From assembly GCA_001949185.1 (NCBI GenBank), contig BDGG01000001.1:3241324-3305323 (forward strand): a stretch of DNA of 64,000 nucleotides. Reading direction: 5' to 3'. Within the stretch, counting starts at the first letter, position 1. Each line of letters begins with the position of its first letter. The notes beneath the pieces are model-generated. The model did no database searches and was not told the DNA's origin. It saw nothing but the letters and a program-made list of their open reading frames with translations. Of this stretch, positions 22,724 through 32,469 are shown piece after piece. Position numbers and translations under genes: made by a program. Origin of the DNA: Ramazzottius varieornatus. Taxonomy: Eukaryota; Tardigrada; Eutardigrada; Parachela; Ramazzottiidae.

Positions 22724-25700
22724 TCACGAACTGTGAGGTAAATCTTTCGCTTGGTTCATCAACTGAGCTTCCAACAGTCGTATCAACTGATGTTTGTCAT
22801 TAAGACTTCTCTTGAGCAAATCTTGATATCGCACTTCCGCCTGGATCAACTGTTCCATCAAGGCAGCTGAGCCGTCTTGCAGCTTGACCAGTCTCGCCGA
22901 AGCCGTCTCGTAATGAGCTATGCCCGAACTTCCTTGTGAAGTGGAAGTCTGCGAAGTGTACTCTCGTCTCTCTAACGTACTCTCATTTCCATCGAATGAG
23001 AAACCCATCTGCTGCAGGATGATCTGCACCGCTCGGCCGATCATGTCATCGAAAGCGAACATCCAATGAGGCTTAATACTACGTGTTCGTAACACATCTT
23101 GTATCTCTCGTTTTAGTAGGAAGAGGAACAACTGCAACTGTTTGAAGAGTCTACCGTGTTCGGCTTCCGGTGTGTTCTTCTTCAGTTCCTCCACGACGAT
23201 ACGGGCGGCTATCCGACCGAGGTCGCCTTCGCACTTCTCCACCGACTTCTCGATACCTTTGAGCAAGAGCTCACTGGCTTCGGCGTCAAGGAGTGACTGT
23301 CCGTCACGGTTGTTGTTCTCGAAAGTTTCTTGCATGCGTGCGACCAGGTGGCTTCTTTCGTCTTGGAGGATCTTCAGTAGAGTTGACTGAGCTTCGTCTT
23401 GCTTCCTGTTCCAGTAGTTCGTCCCCGCCGAGTCTGCGTCGGGGACTGGACTTCCGGGTGCTGGTGTCGTTGAAGGCGTACCCATACCTTTGTCCATCTG
23501 CCACAACATAAAACTAGTCTTCTTTTCTTTTGTTACATTTGATTTATTTGATTTTAACCCAAATGTTACCATCGATGCGTGAGCAGCAGTTCGAAGTTTC
23601 AGCGGCGGCCTGTCCGTCATATTCCCCTCATCCACAGAATCGGTTCCGGATTCCCTGGGTACTGACAAGCTTCTACCAAGACCATCGAGGGAAGCTGATA
23701 TGGAGTGTCGGTGTTTCTTTTTGTAAGTGTCTCTCAAGAACGGATGCTTCAGCAGGTCCGCTGCAGCCATTCGTTCCGCAGGCACGGCCTTGAACGTCTC
23801 CAAGATAAAGTTCTTGCAGACGTCGCTCAGTTCTTCTGGGATGGCCGGATGACTCTTTTCCCGGCCAACTTTGAACATGGCTACCATGGGAGACTGGACG
23901 TCGCTGAAAGGTGGCTTCCCCTGAAAACAAGAATTGACTTGAACGATAATAAGTGGATTTATGTCAAAATGATAAAAAATCCTTTTCTACGAAGAATTCT
24001 GATCTTCAGCATTTTCGGCGTACCTGCGCCATTTCAACAACCGTGCACCCGAAGGACCAAATGTCTGCAGGAGTGGCGTAACCTCGCTGGTTCTGGGCAT
24101 CGATAACTTCCGGTGCCATATACTGGAACGTTCCTTTGAATGAACTGGCATTGCTGTTTAGGCCTGACAGCCTTTTCGAAGTACCGAAATCCGATATCTT
24201 TAGAATACCATTGAAAGTGTTGACCAGAACGTTACCGCCCTTGATGTCTCGATGTACAATCTTCTGGTCATGGAGGTACTTGAGCCCTTCGAGAATCTGC
24301 CGACTATAGTAGGCGATGGTTGTCTCGTTGTTCTTCAACGGTCCCCAGCTTCTCAACAGAACTGACAAGCTGCCTCCGGGAACCTGCAAGAGCAATCAGA
24401 AAGGTTCGGCAAACAGTGCAAAAGTCTTGAAACTTCACAAGAAGGTAATCGAACAGCCTACACCATTCTTCAATCAACCTGCATACAGCAAACAGTGCAA
24501 TTACAGCCATTAACAAGTATGCAGGTCAATGATCACCCATCGCGCTGGATGCCTATCACGTTCAACCACCTGCATCCAGGGACCCAAGCATCTGATGCGG
24601 CAGGACCATACTAGGCAGGGAAGTGGGTGACTGGTCGAAAATCCGTTAAGCTTGTTTGCGGACTTGGAGGATGCGTTACCTGTTCCATGAAGATCTTGAA
24701 GAATCCATTTTCATAGACCGATCCATGCAGCTGCACGATGTTCTTGTGGTTCAGTTTCGAGTGGAGCTTGATCTCGTCATGTAGGGGCTGCACAGCGTCG
24801 TCGTTAGACACCTTAATCTCTTTGACGGCCATCTTGACCTGAGTATTCGAGTTGTGAGCGGCGTACACCCTCCCGAAAGTGCCGCTACCCAGCAGTATCC
24901 GCTGTCCCTTCTCATCCACCTCATAATCGTACTCTATAGACGCCTCTTCCTCGTCCAAGTCGACAAAGTCTTCGGCGGAAGTTAGGAAGGCCTTACACAG
25001 CTGGTTAAACCTGTCTCGCTGACTTCCACAGGAGAAGTACAGTTGTAGAGCTTCAGACACGTTGTAGGCAACGTAAAGAAAAATGCAGCGTTCGTCTTGC
25101 TTGTTCAGCGCAGCTCCTTTGACGTGTTCCTAGTACCATAACAGAGTGTAACGGAAGATCCGACGTAATATGGGGAGCTCGGCAAAAAGCTCGACCAAAT
25201 CGTTTTATCAAGCGGCGCACAATTCTTTTCTTGCCGAGCTTCTCAAATGCAGTTTACTAGCTACCTGTTTGAATAGGACTTCCACGCCGTCTTCCGCGTT
25301 CGACACTTGCCATATCTTGATCGACCGTTCGCCGGCGGCATCTTCATCTACGTTGACCGTGACGTAATGCGGAAGAAGTCGACGTTTGGATACCGTGTCT
25401 TCGAGGACGAGGACAGGAAAGTGGACTGCGGTAGGGTGAGGAGCTGACAGAGCGTCGTTAAAGAGCTCCAGCCAGAACTGATAGAGCTCCTCGTCGTCAT
25501 CCATTACGATAGAAGAGTCGAGCGACTCGGCACCATCTTTGTCGTTCTGTTCCATCTATAATCAATAGTACGCTTTCACACATGTTGGTGGAACTTGTAC
25601 AAGAATCATAAACGGAAAGTCGGCAAACAAACCCGACAAGGTTGTTTTCCCAAGTGGCGCACGTTTCCGGCCAACAACAGTGGAACGTGCGCCACTTGTA

Positions 25701-27361
25701 GAAACAATCTTGCCGGGCTTGTTTGTCGAACTGCTCAATGACTTACGCCATTCTTGAAGCCACAAGCTTTGTCAATCAGCTTGATATTGCCCATGGTACT
25801 TCCGATGTGCCACAGCGGCGGTTTCAGCTTATACATGCACTCAGCTGCCTGTCCTGCTTTCTTGAAGTCTCTCGCCAATACCGACATCTCAAAAAACGTC
25901 GCGACAATCCAGTACTCTTTCAGCGAGTCCAAGCTGCCTTTGCGACCGATCATGTGGTTCAGCTGAATAAGAACGGACTGCAGTTCCGGAGACTGCTCGA
26001 AACGTTCACCGGACACGACCAAAAGTGTGGCCAAGTTAATCCCCGCAAACTCATTTGGCTTCAACTGAAACCGAAAGCTGATTAGTACTCCATTCGAAAA
26101 TGATAGTGTCAAGATGGGGAGAAGATACACGTACGGCAAAGCCCTTTCGGTACCATTCGATGGCTTTCAGAAGCTGGCTTCTGTTCGTATATTTGCTCTC
26201 GGCGAACATATCTTTGTAGATTCTTCCGCACAGACACACGCCGTCTGGATTGCTGTAGCTAGTGTCACTACACAGCTTCTCGATCACGTCCAAGGCTTTG
26301 GCACGGTCGCCAGGCTGGTTCCGCCGCACCAGAGCGAAGGAATACCAGTACATAAAGTCCGAGTTCTGAAGAAGGGACTGAGCTGCCGGCTGCTCGGACT
26401 TCGACTTCACGTCGTCAATGAGGCTGATCATCGAACTGTAATCTTGAATATCCCTACGAAGAAAACCCGTTCGCAGACTTTGTTTCACCGGAAGAATAGT
26501 GTACGAGAGTCCTACCTGAATGAAAGCGTCAGGTTGAAGGCTGTCTCGGTGGACAGTAATGTTGGATCTGAGTCGAACCCATGTCGAAGGTTATCGAGCT
26601 CGGTCTTTAGTTCAGCACCGGTGAGGGAATCCCTGGCCTTTCGGAGATCTTCCAGGAATTTCTGTATGGCTCGGGTAGATGTAGCGGGCTTCATATCTTT
26701 GAGCATGAGCTTGATCTTGGAATGGAGAGTTATCCCTGCGTCGGCCATCCACGATTCCGTAACCACGCATCGCTCACCGTCTTCCGACAAGGAGTATCCA
26801 ATGCTGTTCATAGCTGCTGCTCCTGCAAAACGATAGCAAACGATAGCATTTGGTATAGACTGCATGCATCGTCGTGTCAATCATAGTCCAGTATATCGCT
26901 GTATATGAAAACTCCATATAAGATCGACATGTGCCAAGGTTACCGAGACTTGAACGAAATCCATGAACCATCTCACTATGATACAGTATAATGGCTTCCT
27001 GCATTTCGAAACGCTCCCGAGAACCAATGTGTCCTGAAAGGGATATCTGCTGACTGGAGATCGACTACACGAAAGAGAGCAACACATATATTAGGATTGG
27101 TAACTACACTTGTTGCGCTCAGATATATACCATATCAACGATAGCGACATCCGCGCTGTACACGATATCCAGAACGGCAGCTTCCCCGAAGTCCAGTCGC
27201 TCGAACTGAATCAACTGAAGAGTAATTTGGAGCTCTTTGGCAGCTTTGACGATGTCTTCATAGGCTTTCTGTCTAGTGGGAAGGCCTTCTGGCTGGACCA
27301 GATCGATCACACAGGCCAGCGTAAGACGGCGATCTCGCGCCGGCTCCCGGTTGGCACTCAT
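22724..27361 (-). CDS. MAP3K15: ASK-type MAP kinase kinase kinase (MAP3K5/6/15 family)
   Basis: Cytosolic stress-activated Ser/Thr kinase upstream of JNK/p38. Ten exons keep phase: 27361-27131, 27046-26944, 26822-26516, 26453-26135, 26064-25747, 25555-25265, 25129-24680, 24383-24024, 23920-23570, 23497-22724 (1167 aa). The thioredoxin-binding-like N-terminus has [17 protein letters not shown]-like regulatory region has [13 protein letters not shown] and [19 protein letters not shown]. The kinase domain (about 600-840) has [34 protein letters not shown] and QYMAPEV. The C-terminus has [12 protein letters not shown] and a coiled coil, and stops before the SAM-like domain of human ASKs. At the activation-loop positions of human Thr838 and Thr842 I read Ala and Lys ([11 protein letters not shown]). 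The 72-nt intron 9 is in frame without a stop. The paralogue (5, 6 or 15) is not resolved. Head-to-head with CCDC97. Confidence 0.93.
25175..25244. repeat. Foldback element copy 4, truncated, in ASK intron 6
   Basis: The left part has GAGCTCGGCAAAAAGCTCG, then CGTTTTATCAAGCGGCGCAC. The right part keeps only the outer end, CTTGCCGAGCTTC. The inner right arm is deleted. It occupies about half of the 135-nt intron between 25265 and 25129. Confidence 0.65.
25619..25731. repeat. Foldback element copy 5, best-preserved, in ASK intron 5
   Basis: Nearly perfect palindrome. The outer arms are GTCGGCAAACAAACCCG and CGGGCTTGTTTGTCGA. The inner arms are CAAGTGGCGCACGTT and AACGTGCGCCACTTG, with a loop around CCGGCCAACAACAGT. 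It starts about 15 nt inside the 5' splice site of the 191-nt intron. This copy best represents the family. Confidence 0.85.
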
Positions 27362-27669
27362 CCTCGGCAGCTGAACAGTAGCTTCCTATACAGCTGACAG
27401 AACGAAGCTAAGAACGCTTCAGGTCACGTAAGGAAGATGCAGATGAGGCGATCCAGAAGCCCATGCCAGATCTTCTCAAAACTGGATGGTTAGACATGAC
27501 TAGGCAGTTTTCTCGCCATGACATGACTTAGTCCATTAATTCTCTGTAATCAAAACCTCTTACAGTAGGTTTTCCTGTGTGATGTCATGGTCGATCGCCT
27601 TACTTACTAACCTATACGACAATTGGGAAATATTATGTCGTACCTCGGTCTCCTCTTAATTTCGTAATT
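27362..27669. promoter_or_regulatory. Head-to-head promoter region, ASK / CCDC97
   Basis: 308 bp separate the two start codons. The stretch contains AT-rich runs and a TGACATGACTTAG / TGATGTCATGG pair of CATGAC-like motifs. No clear TATA box is placed for either gene. Confidence 0.4.
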
Positions 27670-28620
27670 ATGAACTCCATTGGTTCGATCTCCCTAAACG
27701 CGATTCTATCGATTCCTGTTGGACCTAGGATGGAACCTTGTACGAAAGAGATGTTGAATAGAGTGGCATCGCTATCTTCGGACGACGTGCGATTCAGAAA
27801 TCAAGCGCGAGATGAGCCGGAGCTGACGTATGTGGAGAAGATGGATATCGTAAGCAAGGTGCTGCATACCCCGTCCAACTTTCTGTTCCGTTTCGGGCCA
27901 TACCTAAATTCTGCCGATCTGGAACATTTTGAACAGTTCTCTGGAGATCCGGACGTTGCCCATCAGTTACAAGACCTTCGAAAACAACTGAATAGCGACA
28001 GGATGCGCACCCTCATACGAAATCGTCGCTTTGCTTCAATTGACTCTCTTACCACTGCCGGTTACTTCGACGAAAGCGAAATGCAGCGCCGCGACCCTCT
28101 ACTGTACGAAGAACTTGTCGAAAAGCATATGACACCTGAAGAGAAGCTGGAGGTGCAGAGACTAAGGGATATTCGAGAGCGAGCGGAGAAACGAGATAGC
28201 GAACAAAGGCATCCTTTCGCTGATATCTTAATGGAGTCGTTGATTGAGAAACCGGAAGTGGACGCCTATAGGGAAAGACAGCGAGAGAAAGAACAGGGCC
28301 AGACTCAAGAGGAGGAAAAAGACACAAGTGACGAAGAAGGCGATGCGGAAGACGAGAGTACAGAGATACGGAAGAAGGTTGACTCATTGCATCTGGAATC
28401 TACGGATAGAGCCGAGCCACCGGAAGTCCCGCTTGATGACGAAGAACGAGCATTGCTGAGAGAAGAATTTCGCCAGATCATGCAGGAACGTTTCCTGGAA
28501 GGCAAGGACAGTGATTTCCTGGACTACGGGGCGATAGACCAGAATGCGGCATTAGATAGGTCGGATGAGTTCTTGCGAGATGAAGAAGACAGGTATTTCG
28601 ACGATGAAGAACCGTCGTAA
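27670..28620 (+). CDS. CCDC97: Coiled-coil domain-containing protein 97 (CCDC97)
   Basis: Nuclear protein associated in other animals with the SF3B/U2 snRNP splicing complex. Single exon, 316 aa. An alternative start is Met at 27730 (MEPCTKEML). Recognised by the conserved middle (LFRFGPYL, LIRNRRFASIDSL, GYFDESEMQ, RDPLLYEELV) and by the acidic C-terminal block (ALLREEFRQIMQERFLEGKD, DFLDYGAID, RDEEDRYFDDEEP). The latter parallels human LILREEF...RFLDGKDGDFDY...DEEERYFDEEEP. A long acidic/Glu-rich low-complexity stretch lies at about 200-235. An intronless gene is unusual in this window and could reflect retroposition or intron loss. Confidence 0.93.
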   Translation: MNSIGSISLNAILSIPVGPRMEPCTKEMLNRVASLSSDDVRFRNQARDEPELTYVEKMDIVSKVLHTPSNFLFRFGPYLNSADLEHFEQFSGDPDVAHQLQDLRKQLNSDRMRTLIRNRRFASIDSLTTAGYFDESEMQRRDPLLYEELVEKHMTPEEKLEVQRLRDIRERAEKRDSEQRHPFADILMESLIEKPEVDAYRERQREKEQGQTQEEEKDTSDEEGDAEDESTEIRKKVDSLHLESTDRAEPPEVPLDDEERALLREEFRQIMQERFLEGKDSDFLDYGAIDQNAALDRSDEFLRDEEDRYFDDEEPS

Positions 28621-29978
28621 CAGGCGAAGCGAGAACAACGGATGCTCCTGTCTTGCTTGGTCTTGTACCATACGTGAGTTCGTTTTGTTTCGAAAATATT
28701 CCATCTTGACTGGTTTCGTATTCTTATGTTGATCAAATATGTCAGTACCAATTTTTGTATCTACTAGGTTGATTTTTTTGCAGTTTTGTTGAGAGTCCAG
28801 TTGGACGTGGAACCGAGGGCTCGCCGTTGTGTTCCCATGAAAATGCAAGTCAAGCGAAGATCGTCTTTTCTGTTTCTCCAGTTGTTCCGGAAGGTTGTTG
28901 CAATGTTGACAAAGGTTCGGAAAGCTCTGTGGCGACTCCAGTATGTGAATACCAGAAACATACAGTTTGGTCCGGATAAGACCACTGGCAACGCCCAAGG
29001 ACCCATGCATATCGGATCAGAATGGCCCGTGACATAACCTTCTTCCGGTGCATTTGTCTGTGCTAATGATGGCATGTCTTTATGAGAAAGAGTCGTGTAT
29101 ACGGGGCACGCGATTAGAGAATTCCGAGGTTGGGACTTGGACGGGACTTGAGGGATTGGCCAAGTCGTGACAAGTGGCAATAAACCTGATTAGCACATTC
29201 GAGATCCTTGTTTGTTGAGCAGTGGGCCATCAGACAGATTTGGTACCACTGCAGACCGGAGAGCTTCATGCTACTGTACGCGTAGTATTTACTTCGTCAA
29301 ACTTCTGTGCAATGAGCATCCTACTTCACCGCGCGTCTCCTTGCTTTCGTTTAATATTTATGGGACGCAGAGGGTTTCGAGATGGGTTCTTAGCCCGCGG
29401 TTTCAACTGCCTCACGCAATAATTGATTTGGCTTCCCACTGAAGTTGAACTCTAACCCGGGAAGAGGCGCGGCACTTGTTTGCTGAACGTCATACTAAAT
29501 GTCGCTTGACACAATAGCCGCTTAACGAACCCGATCTGGCTACGTGTCTCGCTGCTGCACAGTCCTCTATTGCGGCCGGGGTTGGCATCCGGGAAGGGGA
29601 TGATGAAGGCGTCATTTGTCATGCACCCACGGTCGGCAGTATATGCTGCGAGTGTGATATGCGAGTCGTGGGATGAAAAGTTGAAAACAAGACGAACAAG
29701 AGCTCAACAAGCTGTTATTAAGTTGCGATGGATTGTGGGGCTTTTGTCCGAATTGCTCCTCTGAGGCCTCTCGTTTATCAGTAGCTGTCATTGGTGAGTG
29801 CCATGTTGATAACTCCGGTGGAACTGATATTGTTTGGGGATCTTTGAAGCATTTCCGGTTCAAACGTTTTCCATTCACGACCGTCTGTCTATCCTACTGT
29901 CGATGGTTGTGGTGGGTAAATTCGCTGATCTTTACTGCGGTTTCTGCAGACGTCAATTAGCAATCAGGTGCCGCTGTC
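28621..29978. other. Intergenic DNA between CCDC97 and the PH/PTB gene
   Basis: Short open frames occur on both strands around 28552-29180, but they overlap each other and match nothing I know. AATAAA at 29179-29184 is a possible late polyadenylation signal for CCDC97. The rest is featureless and may hold a 5' exon of the next gene. Confidence 0.4.
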
Positions 29979-31786
29979 ATGGATTATACGTCGTCGATGA
30001 CGCTCGGCGACCCAGAGTTTCCACCGAAAAACGGGGTGATAATCAAGCAAGGCGAAATTTTCGTCCAGGAAAACCGGAGATTCCTTTTCGCTAAATGGAA
30101 GGTACCGTATAATTCTCTCAATCTGTAATACCGTCACGAATGTTACTCGCACAAAACTTACCAACTGTTGTTATTTCTTACCCATACTTTGTTTTCCCTG
30201 TTTTTTATAATTTTATCCCACCGTTTTCGTACACAGTGAAAGTACTGAAGACCGGTAAATGAAACGTACCACAAGAGCGTCATCTGAAGTGGCGCACGTT
30301 TTCACCGGTGTTGGCTCGTAACGTGCGGCACTTCAGATAACACCCTGTACGTTTTGTTGCCGGCCTCCCAAACTTCTTCTTTGTTTTTCTGGGTAATCGA
30401 TTGATTTTCTGTAGAAAATGCCCATAAAGTAACGCGAAGCAAATGTTTTTGTTGACAGGTATGGAGGAAGCGTTTCGTGACGCTACGTTATCGAGCAAAA
30501 GCCGCGACGTCCCTGTTGCAAATTGATCCGCCGAACGCCCTTGTTACGTCTTCGGTATCACACACTCTGACTTCGAGGTCGTCCACTGAGATCATCGATT
30601 CCAGCGGGCCTCAGGACCTAGCTTCCGCCAAAGTGCTGCAGCTGGTAATTGACGAGCACTCCGAGCCTGTCATACTCAAGCATCAAAACATGGATGAGAT
30701 GAATGACTGGCTAGCAGCTTTCCGCTTGGTTTCCGCTCTAGGGGAAACCTCGAGCATTTGCTCCGACACAGATTCTAGCACCTGGACGTGTTCTCAGGCG
30801 GCGGCCTCTCCTGTCATTTCGGAGTCTCCTATAACCTCGTTTCCCCTAGGTAATTCAATCTCGGTGTGGTGTAATGGCATTCACCTGAATGAAATGATAC
30901 CCAATTTGTCGTTTCTAGATGTACCGACTATCTTCCTTGTTAGACTTGGTCCTTGTCCCACCCAGCAAGAGTTGGGTTTTTCTGTCGACTGTGATTATGA
31001 ACTGCACATCGATAGTCATGAGTTTTCGCTGCATGTGATCTCCAGTACGACGAACCCATCTTCTCACCACAACAGCAACAACTCCGTCCCTCACAGCAAT
31101 ACCTCCGCGTGGCCCCTTTCAGCCGTCCATAAAGTTGTCGTTGAAGAGCAGAAACTAGAGGACGGGAAAATCACCAAGAATATCATATGTGTATCTGTGT
31201 CAAAGTAAAGAACAGAAAAAGAAGCTCGGCAAACACACCAGACAGATCGTGTGCTCATGTAGCGCGCGTCATCAGCGACACTGGTTGAAAGAGTGCGCTA
31301 CTTTGGAAAACGATCCGGTCGAGTTTAATTGCCGAGCTCCTAAGAATCAATGACGTGCACCGACTGATTTCTCAGACTGAGATTTCTTTCAGACCCGGAA
31401 GTACCGAAGAAAAGCCCTACGTTTTGACCATAGTGCCTGCCGTCGACTGCGCAAAACTTTATAATAGACTCAACGTCACTGCTGCCCGACTCCATAACGC
31501 GGATCATAGGTCGACGGATCATAACGCGGATCATAGGTCGACGGAAAGCGAGCATAGCATTGTTCGCAGCGAGAAACCAAGTAACAACTTGATATTTGTT
31601 TTCGCTTTGTGGGCCGAAAGTTCTAAAGGTCAGTTTGATAGCCCTCGTCAGCAAACGGCGGCCAGGCTCGGAACGGATGCGGAAGAAACCCTTGCTAAAT
31701 CTGATACAGCAATCAAGTTTGATGAGCTCAACCGAGCAGTTATCTCCAGTTCTGCCAAGACTTCCACCGCGAGACCGTCCGTTTGA
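29979..31786 (+). CDS. PH + PTB domain adaptor, docking-protein (DOK)-like
   Basis: Probable cytoplasmic adaptor acting downstream of receptor tyrosine kinases. Three exons in phase 0 (29979-30101, 30459-31190, 31376-31786) give 421 aa. The N-terminal PH domain (about 18-120) has GVIIKQGEIFVQ, WKVWRKRFVTLRY and ending helix MNDWLAAFRLV. After a Ser-rich linker, an IRS/PTB-like domain (about 165-310) has TIFLVRLGPCPTQQELGF, then YELHIDSHEFSLHVI, AWPLSAVHKVVVEE, ISFRPGS and a closing helix VPAVDCAKLYNRLNVTAARL. This PH-then-PTB order is typical of DOK proteins. The C-terminal tail is Ser/Thr-rich. The last junction could differ, since an overlapping frame ending SADVES is also open to 31880. 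A 27-bp tandem duplication lies in exon 3. Introns 1 and 2 each carry a foldback element. Confidence 0.6.
30250..30364. repeat. Foldback element copy 6 in PH/PTB gene intron 1
   Basis: The arms are GAAGTGGCGCACGTT and AACGTGCGGCACTTC. The outer arms are GACCGGTAAATGAAACGTAC and GTACGTTTTGTTGCCGGCC. The first arm base is G instead of the usual C and is matched by C in the other arm. Confidence 0.75.
31221..31339. repeat. Foldback element copy 7 in PH/PTB gene intron 2
   Basis: The outer arms are GAAGCTCGGCAAAC and GTTTAATTGCCGAGCTCC. The inner arms are GTAGCGCGC and GTGCGCTAC. The GTAGCGC variant replaces GTGGCGC in both arms. Confidence 0.75.
31493..31546 (+). repeat. 27-bp tandem duplication in the PH/PTB gene
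   Basis: CATAACGCGGATCATAGGTC plus ACGGAT is repeated head-to-tail with period 27 (starts 31493 and 31520). It encodes two copies of HNADHRST after the PTB domain and keeps the frame. Confidence 0.75.
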
Positions 31787-32469
31787 TCCTCAAAGCTCGG
31801 CCCGACGAAGTCAGAAGTTGACCAGACTGGCATTCGCCGATTCCAGAGAAAGCTCCGGCTCCGCAGATGTGGAGTCTTAGGAGATCCATGCATATGTACC
31901 CGAGTGCAGCACGCCAGTCATTTTACCCAATTGTACTGTCGCTGTTCGCACATAACGGAATTCCAATAAATCGTTTTTTGTCTAGAATATTCCATGTTTT
32001 TTATTTAAAAAGACTGAAATAGTCAAAATACTAATGGTTTACACAATGAGTAACTGTACCTCGTACAGTTTCTGCATTTTTGACACCCAAAAAAGCATTA
32101 AAGAAGTCTGTAGAACTAACAAGTACAGTAAAGTAAAATCTGTTGTCCTTTAACACGAATCTCTCAGGCTGCTATTTGATAGCGAGAATGCTCTGCAAAA
32201 CCCCTGACCTCGCTAAACTAATACTTTCCTTTAAAAACCGGAAACCATCTCTAAAGGGGACCCCAGATGCTAGCAAGTCAGAAGCCATTTGTTTCTAATA
32301 ACGGTTGGTATACTTGCTTGTCTTCCTTCGTGGATTATGCACTGTGAACTAGAGTTCATATATGCTGTTGATCGTTGAGGGATCTATAATGTGCAAACCG
32401 CAAAGAGGGTAATTAGATTGATCGAAGGCTGAATGTGAGAATTTGATTTTAAGAGTGAAAAGCACGTAC
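31787..32469. other. Convergent 3' ends of the PH/PTB gene and GABBR1
   Basis: AATAAA at 31965-31970 fits the plus-strand gene. TTTATT near 31999-32004 reads as AATAAA on the minus strand for GABBR1. The two signals are about 30 bp apart, so the transcripts would end almost back-to-back. A possible extra GABBR1 3' exon starts at 32428. Confidence 0.5.

Noticed and set aside
31493-31546. CRISPR-like direct repeat
   Set aside because: There are only two adjacent units with no spacers, inside a eukaryotic coding exon.
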